A stretch of DNA of 64,000 nucleotides from Bin87 sp965207585 (GTDB lineage: Bacteria > Chloroflexota > Dehalococcoidia > Lucifugimonadales > UBA3495): assembly GCA_965207585.1 (NCBI GenBank), contig CBDBMT010000003.1, forward strand, positions 2,852,001-2,916,000. Direction: 5' to 3'. Shown here one piece after another: positions 1-8,061 of the stretch. Position 1 is the first letter of the stretch. Every line of letters begins with the position of its first letter. The position numbers and the translations under genes were made by a program. Under the pieces are notes generated by a model. It was not told where the DNA came from and did no database searches. It saw only the letters and a program-made list of their open reading frames with translations.

Positions 1-545
1 TCATCGCCATCGCCGGCGTGGCCATGCCGACGTTCTGGATCGGCATACTGGTGGTGTATTTCCTGGTAACGTGGTTTGACTGGTTACCGCCCCTGGGGTA
101 CGCCAACCTGTGGAGTGATCCGTGGACGAACCTGCAGCAGATGTTCTTCCCGGCAGTGGCGTTGGGGTTCTACAACATGGCGCTGGTCGCCCGCGTAACC
201 CGGTCGTCGATGCTGGAGGTGTTCCGCGAGGACTACATCCGGACGGCGCGGTCCAAAGGCTTACGTGAGGGGGCGGTGATCATCCGGCACGCGCTGAAGA
301 ATGCCTTCCTGCCGATCCTGACCATATCGGGCTGGCAAGTAGGCCGGCTGATAGCGGGAACGGTGGTCATCGAGACGATCTTCCTGGTGCCTGGAATGGG
401 CCGTCTCCTGGTGGACAGCATCCTGCACCGGGATTACACGATGATCCAGAGCATCGTGATGGTGATAGCGTTCATGGTGCTGGCCCTGAACCTGGTCGTA
501 GACCTGCTTTACGCTTGGCTGGATCCGCGCATCCGATACGAGTAG
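1..545 (+). CDS. ABC transporter permease, DppB/OppB type (5' end outside window)
   Basis: Inner-membrane permease of a peptide/nickel-family ABC importer. The reading frame is open from the left edge, so the start lies outside the window and only the C-terminal part (about 180 residues) is seen. It has several hydrophobic segments. The EAA cytoplasmic loop, which contacts the ATPase, is clear: EDYIRTARSKGL, then LPILTISGWQVG. The ending WLDPRIRYE is typical of this family. The next gene, 51 bases downstream, encodes the partner DppC-type permease. The binding protein and ATPases are not in the window, so the substrate cannot be named. Confidence 0.93.
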   Translation, partial: IAIAGVAMPTFWIGILVVYFLVTWFDWLPPLGYANLWSDPWTNLQQMFFPAVALGFYNMALVARVTRSSMLEVFREDYIRTARSKGLREGAVIIRHALKNAFLPILTISGWQVGRLIAGTVVIETIFLVPGMGRLLVDSILHRDYTMIQSIVMVIAFMVLALNLVVDLLYAWLDPRIRYE

Positions 546-596
546 CCGGACACCGTTCCGCCAACGAGATCGCAAACCCCCGGAAGGGAGAGGGAA

Positions 597-1511
597 ATGG
601 CCCAGCAAACAACCGGAGTTCTCGCCCCGACCGAACCGGCCGGCGCCGGGATGCGGCCCAAGCGGACCGTCTGGGAAAACATAGTTAATTTCGCGCAACG
701 CAAACCGCTGGGCGCTTTTGGCGCGGTGGTCGTGATCCTGCTGGTGGTCATAGCTATATTTGCCCCGATCGTGGCCTCGGACGACCCCAGGGAAACCAAT
801 GCCGCTTACCGGTTCAATCCCCCGAATGCGGACACGTGGCTGGGCGGGGACCAGATCGGGCGCGATGTATACAGCCGGCTGGTCTACGGCACGCGGATCT
901 CGCTGGTCGTGGGCCTGCTCAGCGTGTTTTTCGGGGTGACCATCGGCGCTTTCATCGGCATCGTGAGCGGCTACTTCGGAGGCATCACCGACCTGGTGGT
1001 CCAGCGAGTCATGGACGCAATGATGTCGTTCCCGGCGCTGATCCTGGCGTTGGCGATCATGGCGATTCTGGGCGCTTCGGTGACCAACGTGGTCATCGCA
1101 CTCAGCGCGGTGTTCATACCGGGCGCCGCGCGTACCATCCGGTCGCAGGCGTTGAGCATCAAGGAAGTGGACTACGTGCTAGCGGCGCGGGCAGTTGGAG
1201 CCGGAGACTGGCGCATCATTCTGCGACACATGGCGCCCAACTGCGCGGCCACGTTCATCGTGCTGGCCAGCATCTCCCTGGGCTGGGCCATCGTAGTGGA
1301 AGCATCGCTGAGCTTCCTGGGGGTGGGGATTCCGCCCGACGTGCCGTCGTGGGGCGGGATGCTGAACGGCGTGGCGCAGAACTCACTGGACGTGGCTCCG
1401 TGGCTGGGAGTGTTCCCGGGCCTGGCAATCGCCATCACCGTGTTCGCGGTCAATCTGTTGGGCGACGCGCTGCGAGACGTGCTGGACCCGAGGATGCGCG
1501 GGGCGAACTAA
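597..1511 (+). CDS. ABC transporter permease, DppC/OppC type
   Basis: Second permease of the same importer, 304 residues, the usual DppC length. A soluble N-terminal stretch of about 40 residues is followed by a first membrane segment near residues 40-62. Further segments flank the EAA loop (VDYVLAARAVGAGDWRII). The family signature GVGIPPDVPSWGGML lies near residue 240 and the protein ends in DVLDPRMRG. The ATG follows a purine-rich ribosome site (GGGAGAGGG). A terminator follows the stop, so this is the last gene of the transporter operon. Substrate unknown; peptides, nickel or opines are all possible for the family. Confidence 0.95.
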   Translation: MAQQTTGVLAPTEPAGAGMRPKRTVWENIVNFAQRKPLGAFGAVVVILLVVIAIFAPIVASDDPRETNAAYRFNPPNADTWLGGDQIGRDVYSRLVYGTRISLVVGLLSVFFGVTIGAFIGIVSGYFGGITDLVVQRVMDAMMSFPALILALAIMAILGASVTNVVIALSAVFIPGAARTIRSQALSIKEVDYVLAARAVGAGDWRIILRHMAPNCAATFIVLASISLGWAIVVEASLSFLGVGIPPDVPSWGGMLNGVAQNSLDVAPWLGVFPGLAIAITVFAVNLLGDALRDVLDPRMRGAN

Positions 1512-1543
1512 ACCACATCGTCGGCGCCGCGATGCGAAAAAGT

Positions 1544-1571
1544 GGGGAGGGTTCACAACCCTCCCCGTTTT
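1544..1571 (+). terminator. Rho-independent terminator after the ABC transporter operon
   Basis: GGGGAGGG (1544-1551) pairs perfectly with CCCTCCCC (1559-1566) across a 7-base loop and is followed by TTTT. It sits between convergent genes and could serve both strands. Confidence 0.85.
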
Positions 1572-1585
1572 ACATGCGGGTACGT

Positions 1586-1951
1586 CTACGATTCCGGGTA
1601 GGTGAGCTTCATCAGGACGTGGCGACGGTTTTTGGTGTAGGGGCGCACCTGTTCAGGCCAGCGTCCCGCGTCGACGGCTTCGGCCCACTCCGGGCTGGTG
1701 AGTACTTCCGGGCTTTCGATCTGGTAGACCGCGTGGTGCTTTGGCGTGCCGGGAATCTCAATCTCCTGGATCTGGCCTCCCATGGCCATGAGGAGGCGTT
1801 GGGTCTCGTAGCGGGTGACGCCCACGACCCCGGGAGTTTGGTTGAGTAGGGGGCAGTGCTCGGTGTTGTAGACCTCGTTGAACAGGGCCTCGCGGTCGGG
1901 GTCGATGTCCATGCTGGCGATGAACAGGTACTTCGAGTGCAGGTCGGCCAT
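1586..1951 (-). CDS. Dimeric alpha/beta-barrel (EthD-like) protein
   Basis: A 121-residue soluble protein. The start IASMDIDPDREALFNEVYN, followed by a Glu-His pair, resembles EthD-like or similar dimeric ferredoxin-fold proteins, which begin with a strand and an acidic FNEWY-type helix. The ATG at 1951 is chosen because GGAGG lies 6 bases upstream; the longer open frame upstream overlaps the TPR gene in another frame. It starts 19 bases after the TPR gene on the same strand, so the two are probably co-transcribed. Members often bind or modify small aromatic or lipid-like molecules, but no substrate can be inferred here. Confidence 0.7.
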   Translation of the reverse strand: MADLHSKYLFIASMDIDPDREALFNEVYNTEHCPLLNQTPGVVGVTRYETQRLLMAMGGQIQEIEIPGTPKHHAVYQIESPEVLTSPEWAEAVDAGRWPEQVRPYTKNRRHVLMKLTYPES

Positions 1952-1970
1952 GATGGCACCTCCGGCGGGT

Positions 1971-2621
1971 TCAGTGTGAGTGGTGCAGCATCTGCGCGGC
2001 GATGGCCCAGTCGGAGCGCGCGGCGGCCATGTCGCCCAGATTGGAGTGAGCCTTGCCGCGGGCGACGTAGGCCACGGGGCAGCGATCGTTGAGCCGGATG
2101 GCAACGTCGAACGCGGCGATGGCGGCGTGGTTGTCGCCAGCGTCGCGCAGGGCCAGGCCGCGCCAGTAGTGAGTCGAAGGATCATCGGGTTCGTGATCCA
2201 AAGACCGGCCCAAATCCTCCGCGGCTTCAACCAGGGAGCACAGCCTGTAGCGGGCGATGCCCCGAGCGCGCCAGGCGTGGGCCAGCGTGTCATCCAGTTC
2301 TAGCGCACGAGACGAATCGGACTCCGCGGTTGGCCACTCCGAGCGTTCCAGGCGGATCAGCGCTCGTTGGAGCCAGGCGTCGGCAATTGTGGAATCGAGC
2401 GCGATGGCAGCGTTCAACTCAGCCAGGGCCGCTTCGGTACGCCCCAGCATGATCAGGGACCGGCCCCGGAGCAAACGCAGATACGGATCGGCGGGCGCTG
2501 CGAGGCAAGCTAGATCGAGCTCGGCCAAGGCGGCGCGCGGATCGCCGTCGGAAAGTCGCTTTTCAGCGCTCCGGACGTGTTCCGCCGTAGATGGGGGGAG
2601 GTCCCGGTTGGCGCATTGCAT
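1971..2621 (-). CDS. Tetratricopeptide-repeat protein
   Basis: 216 residues made almost wholly of about five 34-residue TPR units: Ala at helix positions, Gly-Arg or Arg-Gly turns, and repeated blocks such as AIALDSTIADAWLQRALIRL and RALELDDTLAHAWRARGIAR. There is no signal peptide and no enzymatic domain. TPR solenoids normally mediate protein-protein contacts. It probably shares a transcript with the EthD-like gene downstream. No clear Shine-Dalgarno precedes the ATG at 2621, so the start is provisional. Confidence 0.85.
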   Translation of the reverse strand: MQCANRDLPPSTAEHVRSAEKRLSDGDPRAALAELDLACLAAPADPYLRLLRGRSLIMLGRTEAALAELNAAIALDSTIADAWLQRALIRLERSEWPTAESDSSRALELDDTLAHAWRARGIARYRLCSLVEAAEDLGRSLDHEPDDPSTHYWRGLALRDAGDNHAAIAAFDVAIRLNDRCPVAYVARGKAHSNLGDMAAARSDWAIAAQMLHHSH

Positions 2622-2645
2622 CGGCTTGGAGCCTGAATAAGGTAG

Positions 2646-2670
2646 GGGGCGACCCGCGAAGGCCGCCCCT
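2646..2670 (-). terminator. Imperfect terminator hairpin downstream of the ThDP gene
   Basis: A GC-rich imperfect hairpin (GGGGCGACC against GGCCGCCCC) lies between the stop at 2689 and the TPR gene. Its T-tract on the minus strand is weak (CTACCTTATT). Confidence 0.45.
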
Positions 2671-2688
2671 TGCTCGCATGACAGTGGA

Positions 2689-4335
2689 TCAGAAAGCGCG
2701 GCGGTGCGAGTAGTTGATCTCCGCGTTAGTGATGAACTCGAGGAGAACCGCGTTCCCGTTCTCGTTCTGCTGGCGGGCGCGCTGAAACGCCGGGATGATC
2801 TCGTTGGGGTCGGTTACGCGCTCGGCGTAGCCGCCCATGGCTCGGCCCATGTCGGCGTAGTTGCCGCCCAGGTCGCGGGTGCTGTAGAGCTCGTGCGAAC
2901 GCTGCATGGCGTTGGTTTCCACGGCCATGGTGGAGTTGTTGAGCACAACGGTGGTGATGGGAACGTTGCTGCGCACCGCGGTCTCGAAGTCCAGGCCCAC
3001 CATGCCAAAGGCGGCGTCGCCCATGAAGTTGACGCACATCTTGTCCGGATCGGCCAGCTTGGCGCCGATCACCAGGCCCAGGCCGGTGCCGAGGCCGTGG
3101 GATTTGCCCCAGCCGAGATAGGTGCGCGGGCCGCCGGAGCGGTAGAAGGGAGTGATCTGGTCGCGGGGGCTGCCGGAGTCGTGGGTGATGATGGCCTTGC
3201 TGGCGGGGACTGCCTTCTGGAAGTCGGTGATGACGCGATAGGGATTGACCAGCGGGCCGGCGTCGGTGGTCTTGTGCTCCCACTCGGCGAGCCAGGCTTC
3301 GCGCACCGAGGCGATCTCGCCGGTGACCTCGGCGTTGTTTTTGCGGCTGTCGCCGACGATCTCGCGGCAGGCCTCGATCATCTGGCGCAGGGCCAGCTTG
3401 GCGTCGCCGATGAGAGGGAACTGGACGTCGTAGTCCTTGTTGAGGTCGCGGGGGTCGTTGGTGTTCTGGATCAGCGTCCTGCCGGCGGGCAGGTTCATGG
3501 ACATGCCGTGCTTGGTGAAGCTGGAGCCGACGCCGAAGATGACGTCGGAGCGGCGCACGAAGTGGTACACCGTGCCGGACATCACGCCGGAACCGCTGCC
3601 CAGGGCCAGAGGGTGCTGCTCAGGGAACCCGCTCTTGCCCAGCAGCGTGCTCATCACCGGGATGGACAGGAGCTCGGCCAGCTCGACCAGTTCGTCGGTA
3701 GCCTCGGCGTACATCACGCCCTGTCCGGCGTGGATTACCGGGTAAGTGGCGGAGCACAGGGCGCGGGCGGCCGCTTCCACGTCATCTGGGTCGGCCTGGG
3801 ACGCCGAGCGGCGGACGTTGCCGCCCCAGTAGAAGGCTTCCTCGGACACTTCTTCCAATGCCACGTCGGCGGGGATCTCGACCATCGACGGGCCGGGGCG
3901 GCCAGTGTACAGGGCGTTGACGGCGCGGCGCATCACCTGGCTGGTGCTGCCGGAAAGGTTCAGCCGTTCCAGGTGCTTGGTGACGCTGGCGAAGCTCTCT
4001 ATGGAGTCGAACATGGGGAAGACTTCCTGCCGCTCGCGCGGGTGGCCCAGGGGCAGTAGCAGGATGGGCACCGAGTCGGAGAAGGAAGTCGCCACGCCGG
4101 AGTAGGCGTTCTCGGCGCCGGGGCCGTACTGCATGGCGAAAACGCCGGGGGGCCGGCCGTTGGTGATGCGGCTGTAGCCGTCGGCGATGCCGACGCCGAC
4201 GCGCTCCTGCCGGCAGATGATGGGCCGGATGCCGGCGGCGGCGCAGGCCTCGATCACCGGCGTGGTGGGAAAGCAGGAAAGGTACTGGACGCCCTCCCGC
4301 TTGAGAATTTCGGCGATGGCATCGATAGTTTGCAC
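2689..4335 (-). CDS. Thiamine-diphosphate-dependent enzyme (acetolactate synthase/2-hydroxyacyl-CoA lyase superfamily)
   Basis: 548 residues, the normal size for a three-domain ThDP decarboxylase/lyase. The N-terminal PYR domain carries the catalytic Glu in CRQERVGVGIADGY. The C-terminal PP domain has the Mg-ThDP motif, GDAAFGM followed about 25 residues later by LNNS. The GTG at 4335 is preferred: AGGT precedes it and homology begins there, whereas the open frame upstream runs through the intergenic region. The gene is divergent from two class III CoA-transferases. That pairing recalls oxalyl-CoA decarboxylase or 2-hydroxyacyl-CoA lyase systems, but the substrate is inference. Catabolic acetolactate synthase is an alternative; no regulatory subunit is adjacent. 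Confidence 0.88.
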   Translation of the reverse strand: MQTIDAIAEILKREGVQYLSCFPTTPVIEACAAAGIRPIICRQERVGVGIADGYSRITNGRPPGVFAMQYGPGAENAYSGVATSFSDSVPILLLPLGHPRERQEVFPMFDSIESFASVTKHLERLNLSGSTSQVMRRAVNALYTGRPGPSMVEIPADVALEEVSEEAFYWGGNVRRSASQADPDDVEAAARALCSATYPVIHAGQGVMYAEATDELVELAELLSIPVMSTLLGKSGFPEQHPLALGSGSGVMSGTVYHFVRRSDVIFGVGSSFTKHGMSMNLPAGRTLIQNTNDPRDLNKDYDVQFPLIGDAKLALRQMIEACREIVGDSRKNNAEVTGEIASVREAWLAEWEHKTTDAGPLVNPYRVITDFQKAVPASKAIITHDSGSPRDQITPFYRSGGPRTYLGWGKSHGLGTGLGLVIGAKLADPDKMCVNFMGDAAFGMVGLDFETAVRSNVPITTVVLNNSTMAVETNAMQRSHELYSTRDLGGNYADMGRAMGGYAERVTDPNEIIPAFQRARQQNENGNAVLLEFITNAEINYSHRRAF

Positions 4336-4400
4336 GGTGTTACCTCGTTGGATGTTGACTGGCGGAAATGATCCGCCTCTGCTGTTCGGGGGTTGCGCAG

Positions 4401-4409
4401 AGTATAACA
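4401..4409 (-). promoter_or_regulatory. Extended -10 promoter for the ThDP gene
   Basis: The minus strand reads CGATGTTATACT: a TATACT -10 element with an upstream TG. The same CGATG(C/T)TATA pattern precedes leuC and the SDR gene. Confidence 0.5.
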
Positions 4410-4485
4410 TCGACGTTCCCACCCTCGGTGTCTCGCATTCCTGGCTGCTTCGTCGGTCAGCATTTCCATCCAGCGGCAACGGTGA

Positions 4486-4514
4486 TTGTGCCCCGTTGTG
4501 TATGGGGCTAGAAT
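4486..4514 (+). promoter_or_regulatory. Sigma-70-like promoter for the CoA-transferase operon
   Basis: TTGTGC (4486-4491), a 17-base spacer and TAGAAT (4509-4514) give a predicted start near 4521, about 20 bases before the TTG start codon at 4544. Confidence 0.45.
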
Positions 4515-4543
4515 GGCTGTCGAACTCGTTGGGGGGACTGATT

Positions 4544-5740
4544 TTGAGCAGTGGAGCCCTGGCCGGCGTCAAGGTGATTGATCTGACGCACCATATCGCC
4601 GGCCCCTACGCCGCCAAGCTGTTGGCCGATTTCGGGGCCGACGTACTGAAGATCGAGCGGCCCGGCGGCGACCCGGGACGGCGACTGCCGCCGTTCTACC
4701 ACGACGAGCCGGGCGCCGAGAAAAGCCTTCCGTTTCTCTATCTGAACACCAACAAGCGCAGCATCACGCTGAACCTGAAGTCTGAGACCGGGCGCGCGAT
4801 CCTGATGGACCTGCTGGCGGACGCGGATGCGCTGGTGGAGAATTTCGCGCCGCGGGTGATGCCGTCCCTGGGTCTGGACGCGGACACTCTGCGCCGGCAC
4901 AACCCCAGGCTCGTGGTGGCGTCGGTGTCGAACTTCGGGCAGACGGGGCCGTGGCGCGACTATCGGGCGACCGAGATCGTCGAGTACGCGCTGGGCGGGC
5001 TCATGTACATCTTCGGCGCGTACGATCGGGAGCCGCTGAAACACGCGCTGCACCAGGCCCAGTTCAAGGCCGGGACCAACCTGGCGTCGGCGACACTGAT
5101 GGCGCTGTACCACCAGCGTCTCACCGGCCAGGGGCAACTGGTGGACGTGTCGATACAGGAGAGCATCGCGTCCGCCTTGCGGGACGTGACCAACAACTAC
5201 ACCTACACCGGCGCGGTTCGCCGGCGTCAACCCAATCACACGGGCGATCTCACGCGTCTGCGGGCAGTTTCCGACGGGTACGTGCTGCCCAACCCGGGCA
5301 TGGGCGCGACCCTGGACTGGAAGGTCTTGGTGGACTTCCTGGAAGCGCCGGAACTGGATGACGAGCGGTTCGACAACGCGTCGGCCCGCCTGGAAAACGC
5401 CGAGGCGCTGGGAAGTATCCTGGACCAGATCTTCGCCACCAAGGTCAAGCAGGAGATCTTCTACGCGGCCCACCAGAAGCGGTTCATTTACGGAGTCATC
5501 GATTCCCCTGAAGAAACGGTGGATAACCCGCAGATACAAGCCAGAGGCTACTACGTGCCTGTGGAACATCCTGATCTTGGCGAGATCACTTTCCCAGGCG
5601 CGCCGTTCCTGATGTCGGGCTCGCCGTGGGAAGTACGCGACACGGCTCCCCGGCTCGGAGAGCATACCGGCGAGGTGCTGGGCAATATGGGGTACGGCGC
5701 GCAGGAACTGGCCTGGCTGCGGGCTTCGGAGGTGATCTGA
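4544..5740 (+). CDS. Class III (CaiB/BaiF family) CoA-transferase-like protein, catalytic Asp replaced by Gln
   Basis: 398 residues with CoA-transferase family III landmarks: VIDLTHHIAGPYAAKLLADFGADVIK-type N-terminus, TNKRSITLNLKSETGR, LVENFAPRVM and the RLTGQGQLVDVS segment. TTG at 4544 is chosen because GGGGGG lies 7 bases upstream; an in-frame ATG at 4502 is possible but lacks a ribosome site. In the active region, where formyl-CoA transferase has its nucleophilic Asp, this protein has Gln173 (HQAQFKAG). The following gene retains Asp. One base separates the two genes, so they may form a heteromeric enzyme; this subunit alone is probably not a classical transferase. Confidence 0.9.
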   Translation: MSSGALAGVKVIDLTHHIAGPYAAKLLADFGADVLKIERPGGDPGRRLPPFYHDEPGAEKSLPFLYLNTNKRSITLNLKSETGRAILMDLLADADALVENFAPRVMPSLGLDADTLRRHNPRLVVASVSNFGQTGPWRDYRATEIVEYALGGLMYIFGAYDREPLKHALHQAQFKAGTNLASATLMALYHQRLTGQGQLVDVSIQESIASALRDVTNNYTYTGAVRRRQPNHTGDLTRLRAVSDGYVLPNPGMGATLDWKVLVDFLEAPELDDERFDNASARLENAEALGSILDQIFATKVKQEIFYAAHQKRFIYGVIDSPEETVDNPQIQARGYYVPVEHPDLGEITFPGAPFLMSGSPWEVRDTAPRLGEHTGEVLGNMGYGAQELAWLRASEVI

Positions 5741-5741
5741 C

Positions 5742-7103
5742 ATGGCCGGTCCGCTGGAAGGGGTCCGCATCGTGGAGATGGGCCAACTCATCGCGATACC
5801 GTCGGCGATGAAGTGGATGGCCGACATGGGCGCACAGGTAATAAGGCTGGAGTCGGTGCAGCGGCTTGAAAGCTACCGCACCGACTCGCTGTACCACAAC
5901 GACGTGGACGGTGAGTTCTGGAACCGTGGCGCCAATTTCTACGAGCAGAACCGGAACAAGTTGGGACTGACCTTGGACCTGAGCCGAGACAAAGGCCGGC
6001 AAGTGCTGCGCGACCTGATCGCCGTCACTGACGTGTTCGCGGAGAACTTCACGCCGAGGGTCATCAAGAATTTCGGGCTGGAGTACGAGGACCTGCGCAA
6101 AATCCGTCCGGACATAATCATGGTCTCGTCGACGGGCTACGGGTTCGACGGACCATGGGCGAACTTCGGAGCCACGGGGCCAGCGACGGAAGGGGCGGCA
6201 GGGCTGGCTTACATCACCGGGTATCGCGGCGGCGGGCCGGTGATGTCAGAGATCCCGTTCACGGACTACACCGCCGGCGAGCATACCGTGGCTGCCGTGA
6301 TGCTCGCGCTGATGCACCGGCTGAACACCGGGCAGGGGCAATTCATCGACGTTTCGCAGACGCAAACCTGCTCTGCCACGATCCCGGAGGCGCTGCTGGA
6401 CTGGACAGTGAACGGTCGTATCCCGGAGCGGATCGGCAACGAAGACCCGGCGATGTCGCCCCACGGCTGCTATCCCTGCGCCGGCGACGACCGCTGGATC
6501 GCTATCGCCGTGGACAGCGACGAGTCCTGGCTGGCGCTGTGCCGCGTTATGGGTCGGGCGGACTGGGCGGCGGACGACCGGTACGCGGACGCGCTGGGCA
6601 GGATCCGGTATCGCGTGGAACTGGACCAGATGCTGGGCTTCGAGACCCGGGGCCACGACAACCACGAACTCATGGCGCGGTTGCAGGCTGAAGGCATCGC
6701 GGCGGGCGCGGTGGTGGACAGCGAAGACCTGATGTTCAACGAGCACCTGAAGGAGCGCAGATTTTACGAAGTGGTAGAGCACCACGAGGCGACGGGGATG
6801 CCGCCGCTACCCTACGCCGGACGGCCCTGGAAACTTTCGGACACGCCGGCGGTTCCGCCCCAACCGGCGCCAATCATGGGACAGCACAACCGGGACATAT
6901 TGGCCGGTCTGCTGGGCAGAACGAACGATGAGATCGCCGCGCTGGAAGAGGCGCAGATCATCGGCTACTCACCGCTGTCGCCTCGGGGAGTGCGTCGCCC
7001 CTCGTTGGACGAACAGGTGCGCCAGGGGCGGATGCAGAGGTACGAGACCGGCTACGCCGAGCGGGTGGCGCGGTGGTTTGGCATTGGCGGCGATAGCCTA
7101 TAA
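5742..7103 (+). CDS. Class III (CaiB/BaiF family) CoA-transferase with catalytic Asp
   Basis: 453 residues. It shares the CoA-transferase III fold with its upstream neighbour (ALPSAMKWMADMGA-like start, VFAENFTPRVIKNFGL, LNTGQGQFIDVSQTQ). It keeps the expected nucleophile as Asp175 in PFTDYTAGEH. The ATG is preceded by GGAGGTG overlapping the previous gene's end, showing translational linkage. The family moves CoA between carboxylic acids through an aspartyl-CoA intermediate. The donor and acceptor here are unknown. The extra 50-60 C-terminal residues, rich in Arg, are not typical of the core fold. Confidence 0.92.
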   Translation: MAGPLEGVRIVEMGQLIAIPSAMKWMADMGAQVIRLESVQRLESYRTDSLYHNDVDGEFWNRGANFYEQNRNKLGLTLDLSRDKGRQVLRDLIAVTDVFAENFTPRVIKNFGLEYEDLRKIRPDIIMVSSTGYGFDGPWANFGATGPATEGAAGLAYITGYRGGGPVMSEIPFTDYTAGEHTVAAVMLALMHRLNTGQGQFIDVSQTQTCSATIPEALLDWTVNGRIPERIGNEDPAMSPHGCYPCAGDDRWIAIAVDSDESWLALCRVMGRADWAADDRYADALGRIRYRVELDQMLGFETRGHDNHELMARLQAEGIAAGAVVDSEDLMFNEHLKERRFYEVVEHHEATGMPPLPYAGRPWKLSDTPAVPPQPAPIMGQHNRDILAGLLGRTNDEIAALEEAQIIGYSPLSPRGVRRPSLDEQVRQGRMQRYETGYAERVARWFGIGGDSL

Positions 7104-7147
7104 TCAAGTTAATCATTCCGCTCGGCTATGCGGATGCGAGGAACGCC

Positions 7148-7357
7148 ATGAATCAAGAAGTGCTCACGTGGACCATGGTTGTAGCCGGGTGGGTGGCCGT
7201 GGTTGGCGTCATTCTCGTGGCTTTGGGTCTGGCTCTGTGGGAAGGGCTGTATGCTGTCGTATGGCCGGCAGCAGGGTGGATGATTGTGCTCGGTCTGCTA
7301 ATTGGCGCCGTCGCCGGGGCCGCGTCAATGCTAGAGCGACGTTATCCATCCAAGTGA
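7148..7357 (+). CDS. Small two-segment membrane protein
   Basis: 69 residues with two hydrophobic helices (about 8-31 and 36-60) joined by a short turn containing WEGLYAVVWP, and a basic C-terminus (ERRYPSK). The family is not recognised. Another small membrane protein follows after 7 bases, so the pair may be co-expressed. The function is unknown. Confidence 0.55.
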   Translation: MNQEVLTWTMVVAGWVAVVGVILVALGLALWEGLYAVVWPAAGWMIVLGLLIGAVAGAASMLERRYPSK

Positions 7358-7364
7358 TCCGCAG

Positions 7365-7604
7365 ATGATCCGGAAGAAATACTTGATGCACATTGTTGGA
7401 CTGTGTCTTTTATTGCTACTGCTACTGGTCGTGGCGGCAATACCGGCGTTGCATGCGTTGAACATGGCGTCATTCCCGGTCAGCGGTCATTGGGACCGAG
7501 TGCTGAGGAACGTTGGCTACAGCATCATAGCTGGCGTGGTGCTGATTCTCCTGGTAGCCATTTATGATGCGCTTCGCGCCGCGATAAGAGAGCGTCTGCA
7601 ATAG
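7365..7604 (+). CDS. Small two-segment membrane protein
   Basis: 79 residues. A Leu-rich helix at residues 9-31 follows the basic MIRKK start, and a second helix lies at about 50-68, ending in RAAIRERLQ. It could be read as a signal anchor plus a membrane helix. The ribosome site is weak. The protein is not recognised; only the linkage to the preceding small membrane gene supports it. Confidence 0.5.
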   Translation: MIRKKYLMHIVGLCLLLLLLLVVAAIPALHALNMASFPVSGHWDRVLRNVGYSIIAGVVLILLVAIYDALRAAIRERLQ

Positions 7605-7614
7605 ACATGCCCTG

Positions 7615-7983
7615 CTACTCGCTGTGGTTTTTCATGTACACTATGGCTCCGGCCATTAAGGAAGACGCCAGCTTGGCTGTTATGTCGAACCGCGCTTCCT
7701 CGTTTTTAATTCCCAGTATCTCTGCCCATCGGTCAACCCAGAAGGTAGCCGCATCGAAGAGATCCTCCATGACCTGTTCAATATCCCGGTTAGCGGCGTA
7801 ATCCATCACGTCGGCGATGGCAGCATGTGCATCCGCGAGGGTCATTTCCACTCGTGGGTCGTCTTGGCTGAGTTGACCTTGCTCGGCCTGCAACCGAATA
7901 CCGAGAGCGACCAAAACTGGGCCTCCTACATACTCTGAGATGGACCGCCCAGACTCCAGAAACTCATCACCACCACTTGCCAT
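7615..7983 (-). CDS. Hypothetical acidic helical protein
   Basis: 122 residues, acidic and probably all-helical, with no membrane segment or recognised motif. The ATG at 7983 has GGAGG 4 bases upstream, good support for translation. It sits downstream of leuD on the same strand but beyond a strong hairpin, so it is likely a separate transcript or a read-through gene. The function is unknown. Confidence 0.6.
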   Translation of the reverse strand: MASGGDEFLESGRSISEYVGGPVLVALGIRLQAEQGQLSQDDPRVEMTLADAHAAIADVMDYAANRDIEQVMEDLFDAATFWVDRWAEILGIKNEEARFDITAKLASSLMAGAIVYMKNHSE

Positions 7984-8011
7984 ACCGCCTCCAAGACAGA
8001 CTGCGTGAAAT

Positions 8012-8042
8012 CACTGCCCCGCCAGCGGACGGCGGGGCAGTG
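8012..8042 (-). terminator. Strong hairpin downstream of leuD
   Basis: CACTGCCCCGCC (8012-8023) pairs perfectly with GGCGGGGCAGTG (8031-8042), giving a 12-bp stem with a 7-base loop. It lies 20 bases past the leuD stop. The trailing T-run on the minus strand is short. Confidence 0.7.
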
Positions 8043-8061
8043 GAGTTCCAGAGTAAAGGAC

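Noticed and set aside
2704..4059. 450-codon plus-strand frame opposite the ThDP gene
   Set aside because: Composition (Gly, Val, His, Ala repeats) is that of a complement frame, and the ThDP gene on the other strand has full family motifs.
4336..4572. 79-residue N-terminal extension of the ThDP enzyme
   Set aside because: It is Pro/Ser/Asn-rich with no homology pattern, covers both divergent promoters, and an internal GTG with a ribosome site fits the family start.
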